64,000 bases of DNA from Bacteroidota bacterium (GTDB lineage Bacteria > Bacteroidota > Bacteroidia > NS11-12g > UBA9320), in contig NVWV01000001.1 of NCBI GenBank assembly GCA_002746305.1, positions 186,001 through 250,000 on the forward strand, read 5' to 3'. Shown piece by piece: positions 27,424 to 35,748 of the stretch. The translations under genes and the position numbers were made by a program. The stretch's first letter is position 1. Every line of letters begins with the position of its first letter. The notes beneath the pieces are model-generated. The model did not search any database. It was not told the DNA's origin and was given only the letters and a program-made list of their open reading frames with translations.

Positions 27424-28284
27424 GTGAAGAAATTTATTTTCAGAGGATTACTACTTTCAATAGTTGCATTTGCAGGATGTATTGATGAAGCACCAATTAT
27501 TGAGGTGCCAGAAACAACTGATAATACGCAGGCTTCTTTGGCTGTATTGTCAGAAGTGCTTTCTACTTTTGATATTATCCAAGATTTAACCTCACGGAAT
27601 GAATTCTTTATGAAAAAGGATGCATCCTTACTTCCAAATGATGTTCTTTATATTCCTTTGGATACATCTTATACGGACGGTGACGGCATTGAGTTACTTC
27701 TTGATTTTGGAGATTTAGGTAAAACTCCATACGGTCTCCTTTGTAAAGATGAAAAGTATAGAGCCGGAAAAATAAAATTATCATTGAGTAAACCGTATAC
27801 AGAAATAGATGCTATTTTAAAAATTGAGTTTTTAGCAACGCATCCATTTTATAGCGGAGATGGTAGTGTTATGAATAAATTAGGTGGTGTTCTTTCCTTA
27901 TCAAGAGTAAGTGATGATGAGGTAAGACTACAAAGTTCTAAACTTACGGTAGAAAAGGAAGACGTCCTTAGAGAGGTATTTACAGATTTATCCATCCATT
28001 CAATAAAAGATAATGGTATTGGGCTACTCAATGATGAACTATCATTTTCAGGTGAAATATCTGTGACATACGGAGAATTGCAAACAACATTGGTGACCAA
28101 AGAACCTCTCGAAAAGCATTATACATTAGCTTGTGCCAAACATATTGTGAAAGGTATATTTGATGTTAATCAATCCAATAGTGCATCAGAAATTGAGGTG
28201 GATTTTGATCCTGATAACGATGCTGCTTGTGACAATAAGGTTGCTATATTAATCAATGGAAAACGAGTAATGTATCATTACTAG
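27424..28284 (+). CDS. Putative lipoprotein, gliding-motility-neighbourhood type unknown
   Basis: A 286-residue protein read from GTG at 27424, which yields a lipoprotein signal (MKKFIFRGLLLSIVAFAGC, Cys19). The frame is open from 27307 but that longer version overlaps priA and has no signal. After the signal the chain is beta-rich (GIELLLDFGDLGKTPYGLLC, YRAGKIKLSLSKPY, GEISVTYGELQ), with a Cys-containing end (LACAKHIVKG, AACDNKVAI). I do not recognise the family. Its stop TAG overlaps the convergent sixA stop by 4 bases. Confidence 0.7.
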   Translation: MKKFIFRGLLLSIVAFAGCIDEAPIIEVPETTDNTQASLAVLSEVLSTFDIIQDLTSRNEFFMKKDASLLPNDVLYIPLDTSYTDGDGIELLLDFGDLGKTPYGLLCKDEKYRAGKIKLSLSKPYTEIDAILKIEFLATHPFYSGDGSVMNKLGGVLSLSRVSDDEVRLQSSKLTVEKEDVLREVFTDLSIHSIKDNGIGLLNDELSFSGEISVTYGELQTTLVTKEPLEKHYTLACAKHIVKGIFDVNQSNSASEIEVDFDPDNDAACDNKVAILINGKRVMYHY

Positions 28285-28766
28285 AGCATCTTCGGATAAT
28301 AGAAATACTCCAATTCCTTCTTGCAATCGGTGATATTTTCGAATTTATCGGTATGAAAGGTTAAACAACCTACCCCACATGTTGGGACATTATCAATGTT
28401 CACACCTCCCAAACTGTAAAATGCTTCTGTTATTCCAGGATTATGTGCAATTAGCATTACCGTATCAATAAGATTATCTGTTTGTTTGATAGTTTCTATT
28501 AAAGAATCGGAACTGGCCAGATAAAGTGACGTGCTAAATATTGTTTGAATTTTAGGTAGTTGCTTACTTAGAAGCTCCCATGTTTCTTGGGTTCTTTGAG
28601 CATCTGATACATATATTAGTTCAGGAAGGATCCCATGGGCTAGAATTTTGGCAGCCACAATAGGAGTGTCCCTCTTACCTCTATTATTTAATACCCTTTG
28701 ATGATCGGTCTGGGAAGGATCCGTCCAACTGGACTTAGCATGACGCATTAAGATAACTCGTTTCAT
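28281..28766 (-). CDS. SixA-like histidine phosphatase
   Basis: A 161-residue cytoplasmic phosphohistidine phosphatase of the branch-2 histidine phosphatase family. The catalytic RHG-type motif is VILMRHAKSSW at the start, an acidic region follows (YVSDAQRTQETWELL), and the second catalytic His is in MLIAHNPGI. Length fits SixA. The ATG at 28766 is used because its ATGA overlaps the TGA of the upstream DUF423 gene. The physiological phosphohistidine target is not known here. Confidence 0.9.
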   Translation of the reverse strand: MKRVILMRHAKSSWTDPSQTDHQRVLNNRGKRDTPIVAAKILAHGILPELIYVSDAQRTQETWELLSKQLPKIQTIFSTSLYLASSDSLIETIKQTDNLIDTVMLIAHNPGITEAFYSLGGVNIDNVPTCGVGCLTFHTDKFENITDCKKELEYFYYPKML

Positions 28767-29155
28767 TTTTTGCGAATGGAATAAGTAAATATTAACCAAC
28801 CAGCTATAAAAGAAAGACCACCAAATGGAGCAAGAATGGCAAAGAAATTGGTACTTATGTGTGCCAAATCCTTTGTAGCATGAATGATTAGACTAAATGA
28901 AAATAGAATGATACCACAGTAAGTCATAAAATTAGACCATCTGTTATATTTATGCAATACTATGTACGCCGTATTTGTAAGTATTAGAGCAAGTCCATGA
29001 ATGACCATATATTTCAACCCTGTTTCGTAAATATCTAATTGCGAGGCAGTTAAGGTCGATTTTAGACTATGAGCACCAAAGGCACCCAAAAGTACATAGA
29101 GAGCACAAACAAGTGCTCCGAGCCAGATATGCGTAGTGGGTTTCTCAGTATTCAT
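28763..29155 (-). CDS. DUF423 family membrane protein
   Basis: A 130-residue protein with four hydrophobic helices and the DUF423 landmarks LGALVCALYVLLGAFGAHSLK, YMVIHGLALIL, and FAILAPFGGLSFIAGWLIF near the end. The family, related to YgdD/YwdK, is widespread and uncharacterised. Its ATGA overlap with the downstream sixA gene suggests translational coupling. It is divergent from the lipoprotein gene at 29183, with a -7 box for that gene in the gap at 29158-29165. Confidence 0.93.
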   Translation of the reverse strand: MNTEKPTTHIWLGALVCALYVLLGAFGAHSLKSTLTASQLDIYETGLKYMVIHGLALILTNTAYIVLHKYNRWSNFMTYCGIILFSFSLIIHATKDLAHISTNFFAILAPFGGLSFIAGWLIFTYSIRKK

Positions 29156-29157
29156 TC

Positions 29158-29165
29158 TATTTTTG
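29158..29165 (+). promoter_or_regulatory. -7 promoter element before envelope operon
   Basis: TATTTTTG (29158-29165) ends 17 bases before the ATG at 29183. It is probably the start point for the 29183-32776 operon. No -33 TTG at usual spacing. Confidence 0.45.
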
Positions 29166-29182
29166 TTCGAAATTAACCAATA

Positions 29183-30802
29183 ATGAAAAAAACACTTGTA
29201 TTAGTTTGCGTTGTTTTGTTCTTAGGATCTTGTTTTACTGATATTACAGATACCATAGACAAATCACAAAGGGTAAATGGAATACAGTGGAACCCCACCA
29301 TTGCGGTTCCTCTTGTATACTCTCGATTGGGTCTGAAAGATGTTTTAGAAGAAGTTGGAGACTTGGAATACATCCGAGTAGAAACCGATGGAAGCATTAC
29401 CTTAGTCTATTCAGATAGATTTGAGTCTAAAACTGCTGGAGAGGTAATCATTCTTGATGATCAATCATATGGTGAAACCTTAACTCTTTCGGCTGCTGAA
29501 CTCAGTATACTGAATTCGGCAGGTTCTGTAGTGGCCACTTATAATAGGACTCTAGGTTATAACTTTGGGTCCAATGAGATAGATAAGATATTGTATAAAG
29601 CAGGAACTATGGCAATGAGAGTTTCGACTACATTAGAACATGATGTCACCTTCAAGCTAACGATACCTGAAGCTACATCTAATGGAAATACTTTTTCTGA
29701 ATCTGTTGTAGCAAATAGCACAAGCCTTCCTAATGTAGGAAATAGAACAGTTAATCTAAACGGAACAGAGATTGATTTTTCAAAGACAACCCAAATGTAT
29801 TCAGAAATAGGTGTTGAGATAGAAATGACTATTACGAAACGGGGGCTTAATACAATTAAGCCTCTTGAGACCATAACCTTTGACTTTGACTTACTCAATC
29901 AGGAATTTAGTCAATTAGTAGGATTCTTTGATCCTGCAGATTTTAATAGTGCTAGTGATACATTGAACTTAAGTCTCTTTTCCAATAATGGTGGAGGAAG
30001 CTTTACATTAGCCGATCCTCGTATAAAATTTATTCTTGAAAATTCTGTTGGCATACCTGTTGAGGCAAAAATTTTAAATTTTGATGGAACGAATAGTGAT
30101 AACAATACAGTTGCTCTAACTGGTTATCCAGATCCATTACCTTTCCCAATTGTGGTTCTTTCAGAAATTGGTCAAACTAAAATAGATTCCTTTTCGCTCA
30201 ATAGAAACAATAGTAATTTGGCAGATTATATAAATAATAGACCCGCAAAAAATTTCTACGAGTTTGATGTGAATTCGACAGCAACGGGAGCTATAAGACA
30301 TTTTGTTACAGATTCATCTAAGGTTGCAGCTAAAATTGAGATTGAAGTTCCTTTAGAAGGTACTGCTAAAGATTTTATATTAGAAAACTCACAACCATTT
30401 ACCCTCGAATTGGAGAATGTTGATGGGATAAAGGAAGTTCTTATAAGGCTGTATACTGAAAATGGTTTTCCAATGGACATTGCGACGCAGCTCTATTTTG
30501 AAGATAGTACTTCAAATACCGTCTTAGATTCTCTTTTTTCTGCAGATAATTTAATACTTCCCGCAGCCGATGTTGATGGAACGGGTAAGGTTGTTTCGAT
30601 AAATCCAAAGACAACAGATGTCGTCTTAAACTCTGCTTCTATTGACAGGCTTAAAATGGCTAATAGAATTAGAATAAGGTCTTATTTTAACACTTTGATT
30701 GATGGAGGAGGTACACAACCTGATGTCAAGTTTTATGAGGAGTATGACTTATTGCTTCAGTTAGGAGTACAAGCAGAAGTATTAATCAACCAAGATTTAT
30801 AG
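29183..30802 (+). CDS. Large lipoprotein of unknown function, first gene of envelope operon
   Basis: A 539-residue protein with a lipoprotein signal (MKKTLVLVCVVLFLGSC, Cys17). The chain is mostly predicted beta: N-terminal part with WNPTIAVPLVYSRLGL and YIRVETDGSITLVYSD; central part with FKLTIPEATSNGNTF and TITKRGLNTIKPL; C-terminal part with FILENSQPFTLELENVDGI and FYEEYDLLLQLGV. No family recognised. The next gene (DUF5723) starts 5 bases after its stop, which points to a joint outer-membrane task. Confidence 0.8.
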   Translation: MKKTLVLVCVVLFLGSCFTDITDTIDKSQRVNGIQWNPTIAVPLVYSRLGLKDVLEEVGDLEYIRVETDGSITLVYSDRFESKTAGEVIILDDQSYGETLTLSAAELSILNSAGSVVATYNRTLGYNFGSNEIDKILYKAGTMAMRVSTTLEHDVTFKLTIPEATSNGNTFSESVVANSTSLPNVGNRTVNLNGTEIDFSKTTQMYSEIGVEIEMTITKRGLNTIKPLETITFDFDLLNQEFSQLVGFFDPADFNSASDTLNLSLFSNNGGGSFTLADPRIKFILENSVGIPVEAKILNFDGTNSDNNTVALTGYPDPLPFPIVVLSEIGQTKIDSFSLNRNNSNLADYINNRPAKNFYEFDVNSTATGAIRHFVTDSSKVAAKIEIEVPLEGTAKDFILENSQPFTLELENVDGIKEVLIRLYTENGFPMDIATQLYFEDSTSNTVLDSLFSADNLILPAADVDGTGKVVSINPKTTDVVLNSASIDRLKMANRIRIRSYFNTLIDGGGTQPDVKFYEEYDLLLQLGVQAEVLINQDL

Positions 30803-30807
30803 AGCCC

Positions 30808-32202
30808 ATGAGAAAACTAATATTAACTGTAATTCTAGGATGTTTTGTAGCTAGAGCCTATGCTCAGAGCAATTTAACATTGTATAACATGGAACCCATA
30901 CCTCAGAGATTGAGTGTTAACCCAGCTTTAGCACCTGATTGCAAATGGTATTTAGGTATGCCTGCACTTTCTTCCTTGGATTTTGCTTTTGCGAGTAATG
31001 CTCTTCAGTTTAAAGCTATAAATGAGGCTTTTGTGCCTGTAGCTGGAACCGATTCTTTTGTCGTGGACATTACCAAACTTGGGGATGCTTTAGGTGGCAA
31101 GCAAACTTTTATCAGTGTTGGATTGAATCAAGAATGGCTCAATTTTGGTTTTAGGATTCGAAAGAGTATGTTCACTTTTGGTATTACAGAAAAGGTGAAA
31201 ACGAGAGTAGGGATTCCAAATGATTTTATCAAACTAGCTTTTCAAGGTAATGGAGGTCGTAATTTGGGGTACGACTTTAATTTTAATTTTGGATTAGATG
31301 TTTTACATACAAGAGAATTTGCAGTTGGCTATAACAGAAGCTTGATGGATGATAGATTGAGAATGGGGGTAAGACTTAAGTATGTAAGAGGTTTGAATGT
31401 AATTAATACGGCTAAGAATGATATCGTTTTTAGAACTAATCCTGGTGGGTTTGAATATAAAGTGACAGCTGATATAGAGTTGAATATAAGTAGTCCATTA
31501 GTTCTGGATAGTTCTGATATTGATCCTGTTGAATTTATTCTGGGAAGTCCTAAGAATAGTGGGTTTGGAATAGATCTTGGAGCGAGTTTTGAATTGAACG
31601 ATAGGATAACATTGACAGCAAGTGTAATTGATTTAGGAGTCATTAAGTGGAAGGATAATACGAGGAACATAAAATCTAAGAATCCAGGTGCAAGCTTTGA
31701 GTACAAGGGAATTGATATAAAAGAGTACTTAGGAGATTCTGTAAAAGGAGGAGCAGGTTTTGAAGCTCTTAGTGATACATTGTTGGATATTTTTGCATTG
31801 GATACGAGTGAAACTTCTTTTACAACAGGATTGTTAGGTGAATTTTATATAGGAGGGAATTTCCATATTAACGATAAACACAATGCTGGAGCCTTATTCT
31901 ATGGCAGTTTTTACAACAAGCAGTTTTATCCTGCACTTACCTTATCTTGGAATTCTAAGTTTGGACGAGTCCTAGCACTTAGTGCAACTTACAGCATTAT
32001 GAGAGGTAGTTATACCAATATTGGATTGGGAATGGGACTGAATCTTGGTCCAGAACAGTTTTATTTTGCAAGTGATAACTTAATTGGTATAGCCACTGGA
32101 AATGTTAAAACATTGGGAATCAGATTTGGTTGGAATCATACTGTAGGTCGAAAAAAGTGGGAAAACGAGCAGAAAGAGATTAAAGAAAATAAGGATATAT
32201 GA
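30808..32202 (+). CDS. DUF5723-family outer-membrane protein
   Basis: A 464-residue protein with a signal peptide (MRKLILTVILGCFVARAYAQ). The family opening is SNLTLYNMEPIPQRLSVNPALAPDCKWYLGMPALSS. The rest has long runs of amphipathic strands with aromatic girdles, including GFRIRKSMFTFGITEK, GYDFNFNFGLDVL, and LALSATYSIMRGSYTNIG with a C-terminal glycine- and aromatic-rich end. This is the pattern of a Bacteroidota beta-barrel. The next gene starts by an ATGA overlap. No transport substrate is known for this family. Confidence 0.88.
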   Translation: MRKLILTVILGCFVARAYAQSNLTLYNMEPIPQRLSVNPALAPDCKWYLGMPALSSLDFAFASNALQFKAINEAFVPVAGTDSFVVDITKLGDALGGKQTFISVGLNQEWLNFGFRIRKSMFTFGITEKVKTRVGIPNDFIKLAFQGNGGRNLGYDFNFNFGLDVLHTREFAVGYNRSLMDDRLRMGVRLKYVRGLNVINTAKNDIVFRTNPGGFEYKVTADIELNISSPLVLDSSDIDPVEFILGSPKNSGFGIDLGASFELNDRITLTASVIDLGVIKWKDNTRNIKSKNPGASFEYKGIDIKEYLGDSVKGGAGFEALSDTLLDIFALDTSETSFTTGLLGEFYIGGNFHINDKHNAGALFYGSFYNKQFYPALTLSWNSKFGRVLALSATYSIMRGSYTNIGLGMGLNLGPEQFYFASDNLIGIATGNVKTLGIRFGWNHTVGRKKWENEQKEIKENKDI

Positions 32203-32657
32203 AAAGTGGAGTAATACTTCTAGTAGCCATATCACTGTTGCTCAATCAAGGATGTAAGAAGGATACTGAGGTGGATGATGATGAAACCATTAGGAATTAC
32301 ATAGCGGATAATGGTTTAACTGCAGAAAAAACAGAAGAAGGAGTTTATTATATTATTACGAGAGAAGGTGCAGGAGTTAGTCCCAGTGCTTCAAGTAAGG
32401 TGACAGTTCATTATAAGGGATACCTTCTCAATGGAAATATCTTTGATTCGTCCTATGATAGAGAAAAAACATCTACATTCTCCTTATCAGGAGTCATTCG
32501 TGGATGGCAAATTGGGATTCCTAAGCTTAAAGTTGGTGGTGCTGGTACTCTTCTAATTCCATCACATTTGGCTTATGGAAAAAATCCACCTGCAGGGAGT
32601 ATAATTGGCTCCAATGAGGTTCTGGCCTTTGACATAGAACTTTTTGAAGTAGAATAG
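32199..32657 (+). CDS. FKBP-type peptidyl-prolyl isomerase lipoprotein
   Basis: A 152-residue lipoprotein (MKSGVILLVAISLLLNQGC, Cys19) with an FKBP domain. Landmarks are VTVHYKGYLLNGNIFDSSYDR, FSLSGVIRGWQIGIPKLKVGG, LLIPSHLAYGK and FDIELFEVE, the usual FKBP order with most active-site aromatics. FKBP lipoproteins help fold exported proteins at the membrane surface. Its start is an ATGA overlap with the DUF5723 gene, suggesting it may act on that barrel or its partners. A 39-residue membrane ORF begins on its stop codon. Confidence 0.93.
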   Translation: MKSGVILLVAISLLLNQGCKKDTEVDDDETIRNYIADNGLTAEKTEEGVYYIITREGAGVSPSASSKVTVHYKGYLLNGNIFDSSYDREKTSTFSLSGVIRGWQIGIPKLKVGGAGTLLIPSHLAYGKNPPAGSIIGSNEVLAFDIELFEVE

Positions 32658-32776
32658 TGAGTAGTTACAGTTCATTGCAACTCATTATGTTCTTAGGTAT
32701 AGCAGTCCTATTGCTTTGTGGAGTAGTATTCTTAGGATATAAGTTTTTTATTTATCTCCTTAAACTCAGAAAATAG
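32657..32776 (+). CDS. 39-residue single-pass membrane microprotein
   Basis: A short ORF starts at GTG (32657-32659), which shares the G of the FKBP gene's TAG, and ends at TAG 32774-32776. The product is MSSYSSLQLIMFLGIAVLL followed by LCGVVFLGYKFFIYLLKLRK, 39 residues. It has one long hydrophobic helix (about residues 11-28), a Cys at 21, and a basic C-terminus (KLRK). The one-base overlap with the preceding stop and the convergent miaA stop only 3 bases away make it look like a real, compact gene. An internal ATG (residue 11) is an alternative start. No homologue is recognised. Confidence 0.55.
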   Translation: MSSYSSLQLIMFLGIAVLLLCGVVFLGYKFFIYLLKLRK

Positions 32777-32779
32777 ATT

Positions 32780-33679
32780 CTAATTGGCTTCTTGCTTAAT
32801 GCGAAGAAGAATCTCATCTAGGTTAGGAGATATTTCGGTGTAGCTTCCTTGATTCCTAAACCAGGTAAGTTGCCTTTTAGCATAATTTCGAGTGTGTTGT
32901 TTCATTTTATCAATAGCATGGGATTGCGTCCATTCACCATCAAAATATTGAAACAACTCCTTGTAACCAACAGTATTTAAGGCATTCAATTTTCGATAAG
33001 GATATACTGATTTTGCTTCTTGTTCAAATCCATTTTGGATCATAGCATCAACTCGTTGATTAATTCTATCATAAAGTTCAGCACGATCCCTGTTGACATA
33101 GAAGTATGTAGTATCGTAATTCAGTACAACCTGATTTGTCTCTGGTATGAGAGGCTCTCCTTGAACGATTTCAATAGAGCGTATAAGCCTGTGAGGATTA
33201 GTGAAATCCACAGAACTTGGTTTGAGCTCAAAGGAAGTTGCAATTGTTTGAAGAGCTTCGATGCCTTCGGCCTCTAGGATTTGATTAAGTTGTTCTCTTA
33301 CCTTTTCATCCTTTGGAGGTAATGCGTCTAGTCCTTGCGTAGCAGCACGAATATATAGACCAGTACCACCAGTCATAATTACGGTCTTATGTTGTTTGAA
33401 TAATTCTTCTAAAACACCATTGACCTCTTTTGCATAGACACCGGCATCGTAGTCCTGATGAATAGAATTCGTAGCTATGAAGTGATGCTTTACTTGATTA
33501 AGCTCTTCATTGCTCGGACGTGCCACCCCAATATTGAGTTCTTTATATATCTGTCTACTATCACAAGATATAATCTCTGTGTCAAAGTGTTTGGCTAAAT
33601 CTATTGCTAGAGATGTTTTGCCTACTGCAGTTGGTCCTGCAAGTACGATAAGATGTCCTTTATTCTGGGGCTCCATCAT
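32780..33679 (-). CDS. miaA: tRNA dimethylallyltransferase
   Basis: A 299-residue enzyme that adds an isoprenyl group to A37 of tRNAs reading UNN codons. P-loop AGPTAVGKTSLA is near residue 15. Further landmarks are CDSRQIYKELNIGVARP, VMTGGTGLYIRA, NPHRLIRSIEI, and the C-terminal end of the fold with VGYKELFQYFDGEW and TRNYAKRQLTWFRNQ. Length is normal. Its start overlaps the pRiA4b-like gene by 20 bases, so it is the last gene of a cca-pRiA4b-miaA transcript. Confidence 0.97.
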   Translation of the reverse strand: MMEPQNKGHLIVLAGPTAVGKTSLAIDLAKHFDTEIISCDSRQIYKELNIGVARPSNEELNQVKHHFIATNSIHQDYDAGVYAKEVNGVLEELFKQHKTVIMTGGTGLYIRAATQGLDALPPKDEKVREQLNQILEAEGIEALQTIATSFELKPSSVDFTNPHRLIRSIEIVQGEPLIPETNQVVLNYDTTYFYVNRDRAELYDRINQRVDAMIQNGFEQEAKSVYPYRKLNALNTVGYKELFQYFDGEWTQSHAIDKMKQHTRNYAKRQLTWFRNQGSYTEISPNLDEILLRIKQEAN

Positions 33680-34262
33680 TTATTTGTGATTCATCTATTT
33701 CGGATTCATCTACTTGGTCACCAAATAGATTGAAATCATCTTTTTCCTCTTCTTCTTCCTCGTCATCATCGTTAAGATCATCAGTAAGTCCATCAATTAG
33801 TGAATCGGCCTCTTTAAAAAGCTTAGCACTTGGGTCATCAATGATGGTCTTTGGATTTACAAATTGCTTGGGTGCTATACCCGTACTTTTAAACATACTG
33901 GGATATTCTTTTCCTGCTTCTGCCATAAAAAGTTTCATCACCTCAGCTCGAAGGTGCCAATTTCCACCCTCCTCATCATAGACATAGAGAAATTTTTGAT
34001 GTGGATCATCTATAAATTTGCCTAGTTCTGAAGCACCAGCTGCCTTTGCAGTAGGTTTCGGATCGGTACAGAATTCTTCTCCTGGTCTCCAGTTATCATT
34101 CGTCTTGTAAAATGATGCACGCTTCAAGCCATCAAAGCCAATAGCTGCTTGAATTGCATTGTGAAAATCTCTAAATGTGTTTTTAGCACCTATGTCTAAT
34201 ACACGTACTACGTCGTCTACATCTTCGAAAGTGACCCTTAGTCTAAATACCAACTTACTCAT
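33660..34262 (-). CDS. Plasmid pRiA4b ORF-3-like protein between cca and miaA
   Basis: A 200-residue protein with the pRiA4b ORF-3 / IS1096 TnpR-passenger family fold. The first strand is KLVFRLRVTFEDV, then RVLDIGAKNTFRDFHNAIQAAIGFD, FYKTNDNWRPGEEF, FLYVYDEEGGNWHL and a long acidic tail (DDLNDDDEEEEEE). Despite the family name this is a chromosomal, common Bacteroidota gene and not evidence of a mobile element. The overlaps with cca (ATGA) and miaA (20 bases) suggest a role linked to tRNA maturation or simply shared expression. Confidence 0.85.
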   Translation of the reverse strand: MSKLVFRLRVTFEDVDDVVRVLDIGAKNTFRDFHNAIQAAIGFDGLKRASFYKTNDNWRPGEEFCTDPKPTAKAAGASELGKFIDDPHQKFLYVYDEEGGNWHLRAEVMKLFMAEAGKEYPSMFKSTGIAPKQFVNPKTIIDDPSAKLFKEADSLIDGLTDDLNDDDEEEEEEKDDFNLFGDQVDESEIDESQINDGAPE

Positions 34263-35665
34263 TGCTTCTGCAAACCTAATTGTTTTCCCATTTCTAATAC
34301 AAATTTATATGCTTCTTCATAGTCATTGGTAATGACTCCGTCAAGTATTGCATCTTTCAGTGCAGTTTTGATTAGACCAATTTCCCTTCCTGGCCGCATG
34401 TCAAACATTTTCATTATTTCTATCCCATCTATAGGAGGCTGCCAGTTTCTTATTTGGTCTCGTTCTTCAACAGAAGCAATATTCTCTTCTACATGAACCA
34501 AGTTAGCCTGAAAACGTTCTTCCTTCTTCTTGTTTTTAGTAGTAATATCACTTTTACAAAGAATTAATAAATCTTCAAGGTCATCTCCAGCATCGAAAAT
34601 GAGTCTTCTAATCGCCGAATCTGTAATGTTATCCTTTGTAAGTGCAATGGGTCTAAGATGAAGCTTTACTAAATTCACCACTCTTCTCATGGGTTCTCCC
34701 AAGGGTAGTTTTAATCGAGTAAATATCGGTTTTACCATGCGAGACCCTTTATCCTCATGCCCGTGGAAGGTCCAACCTTCCCCTTTTACAAACCGCTTGG
34801 TGGGAGGTTTAGCAATATCGTGTAATATGGCTGACCACCTTACCCAAATATCATCTGTACGAGTACAGATTTGATCCAGAACTTGTAGGGTATGATAGAA
34901 ATTGTCTTTATGTCCTTTCCCTTCTCTAAATTCCACTCCTTGAAGTCGAACCAATTCTGGGAAGAACTTATCCAGTAATTTGGTGTCAAACAAAATCTTG
35001 AAGCCAATGCTTGGTTTAGTACTTCTGATAACTTTTTGAAGTTCATCGGTAATACGCTCTTGAGAGATAATAGAAAGTCTATGGGCCTCAGATTTTAGAG
35101 CTTCAAAAGTCTGGTCTTCGATAAAGAAATCCAGTTGTGTAGCAAAGCGAATAGCTCGCATCATTCTCAGAGGATCATCACTAAAAGTGACCTTAGGGTC
35201 AAGTGGCGTTTTTATAATACCATTTTTAAGATCGTCAAGTCCATTAAAAGTGTCAATCAGTTTGCCAAAATGGTCCTTATTTAAGCTAATAGCTAAGGTG
35301 TTTATGGTAAAGTCTCTACGGTAGATGTCGTCTTCAAAAGTGCCATCTTCTACCTTGGGTTTACGACTATTTCTATCATAAGATTCTTTTCTTGCTCCTA
35401 CAAACTCAAACTCCCAGTCACTCGTTTTTATTTGAGCAGTACCAAAGCTTTTAAAGACATTTAGATGTGCACCTTGTAATCTATTCTTGACGGCAGTAGC
35501 AAGTTGTATTCCGCTACCCACAGTCACAAAATCTACGTCTTTAGACGCTCGTTTTAGGTAGATGTCACGCACAAAACCGCCCACCACAAAGGTCTCAAAA
35601 CCCAACTTCTGAGATTCTTCAGAAACGATATTGAAAATAGGATGTGTGAGCTCTTTTTGTAACAC
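34259..35665 (-). CDS. cca: CCA tRNA nucleotidyltransferase (poly-A polymerase family) with HD domain
   Basis: A 468-residue enzyme of the class II nucleotidyltransferase superfamily that adds or repairs the 3' CCA of tRNA. The nucleotidyltransferase motif is VGGFVRDIYLKRASKDVDFVT (about residues 28-48, Asp pair). Further landmarks are RRDFTINTLAI, DDPLRMMRAIRFA, a C-terminal HD-type domain (LHDIAKPPT), and the RIKQ-like tail helices. The likely start is GTG at 35665, with a near-consensus TACTTTCG in front. It is the first gene of the cca-pRiA4b-miaA unit. Confidence 0.94.
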   Translation of the reverse strand: MLQKELTHPIFNIVSEESQKLGFETFVVGGFVRDIYLKRASKDVDFVTVGSGIQLATAVKNRLQGAHLNVFKSFGTAQIKTSDWEFEFVGARKESYDRNSRKPKVEDGTFEDDIYRRDFTINTLAISLNKDHFGKLIDTFNGLDDLKNGIIKTPLDPKVTFSDDPLRMMRAIRFATQLDFFIEDQTFEALKSEAHRLSIISQERITDELQKVIRSTKPSIGFKILFDTKLLDKFFPELVRLQGVEFREGKGHKDNFYHTLQVLDQICTRTDDIWVRWSAILHDIAKPPTKRFVKGEGWTFHGHEDKGSRMVKPIFTRLKLPLGEPMRRVVNLVKLHLRPIALTKDNITDSAIRRLIFDAGDDLEDLLILCKSDITTKNKKKEERFQANLVHVEENIASVEERDQIRNWQPPIDGIEIMKMFDMRPGREIGLIKTALKDAILDGVITNDYEEAYKFVLEMGKQLGLQKQ

Positions 35666-35748
35666 GGGGCGAAAGTAAGGTAATGAAAGAATATTTTAAC
35701 AGTGGGATTGCCTTAGAAGTCTTCATTTTATAGTCGCTGCTTTTGATA

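Noticed and set aside
33660..34262. The pRiA4b ORF-3 / IS1096 TnpR-like name as a sign of a plasmid or insertion sequence.
   Set aside because: The gene is coupled to cca and miaA and has no transposase, repeats or target-site duplication nearby. The family name comes from its first description.
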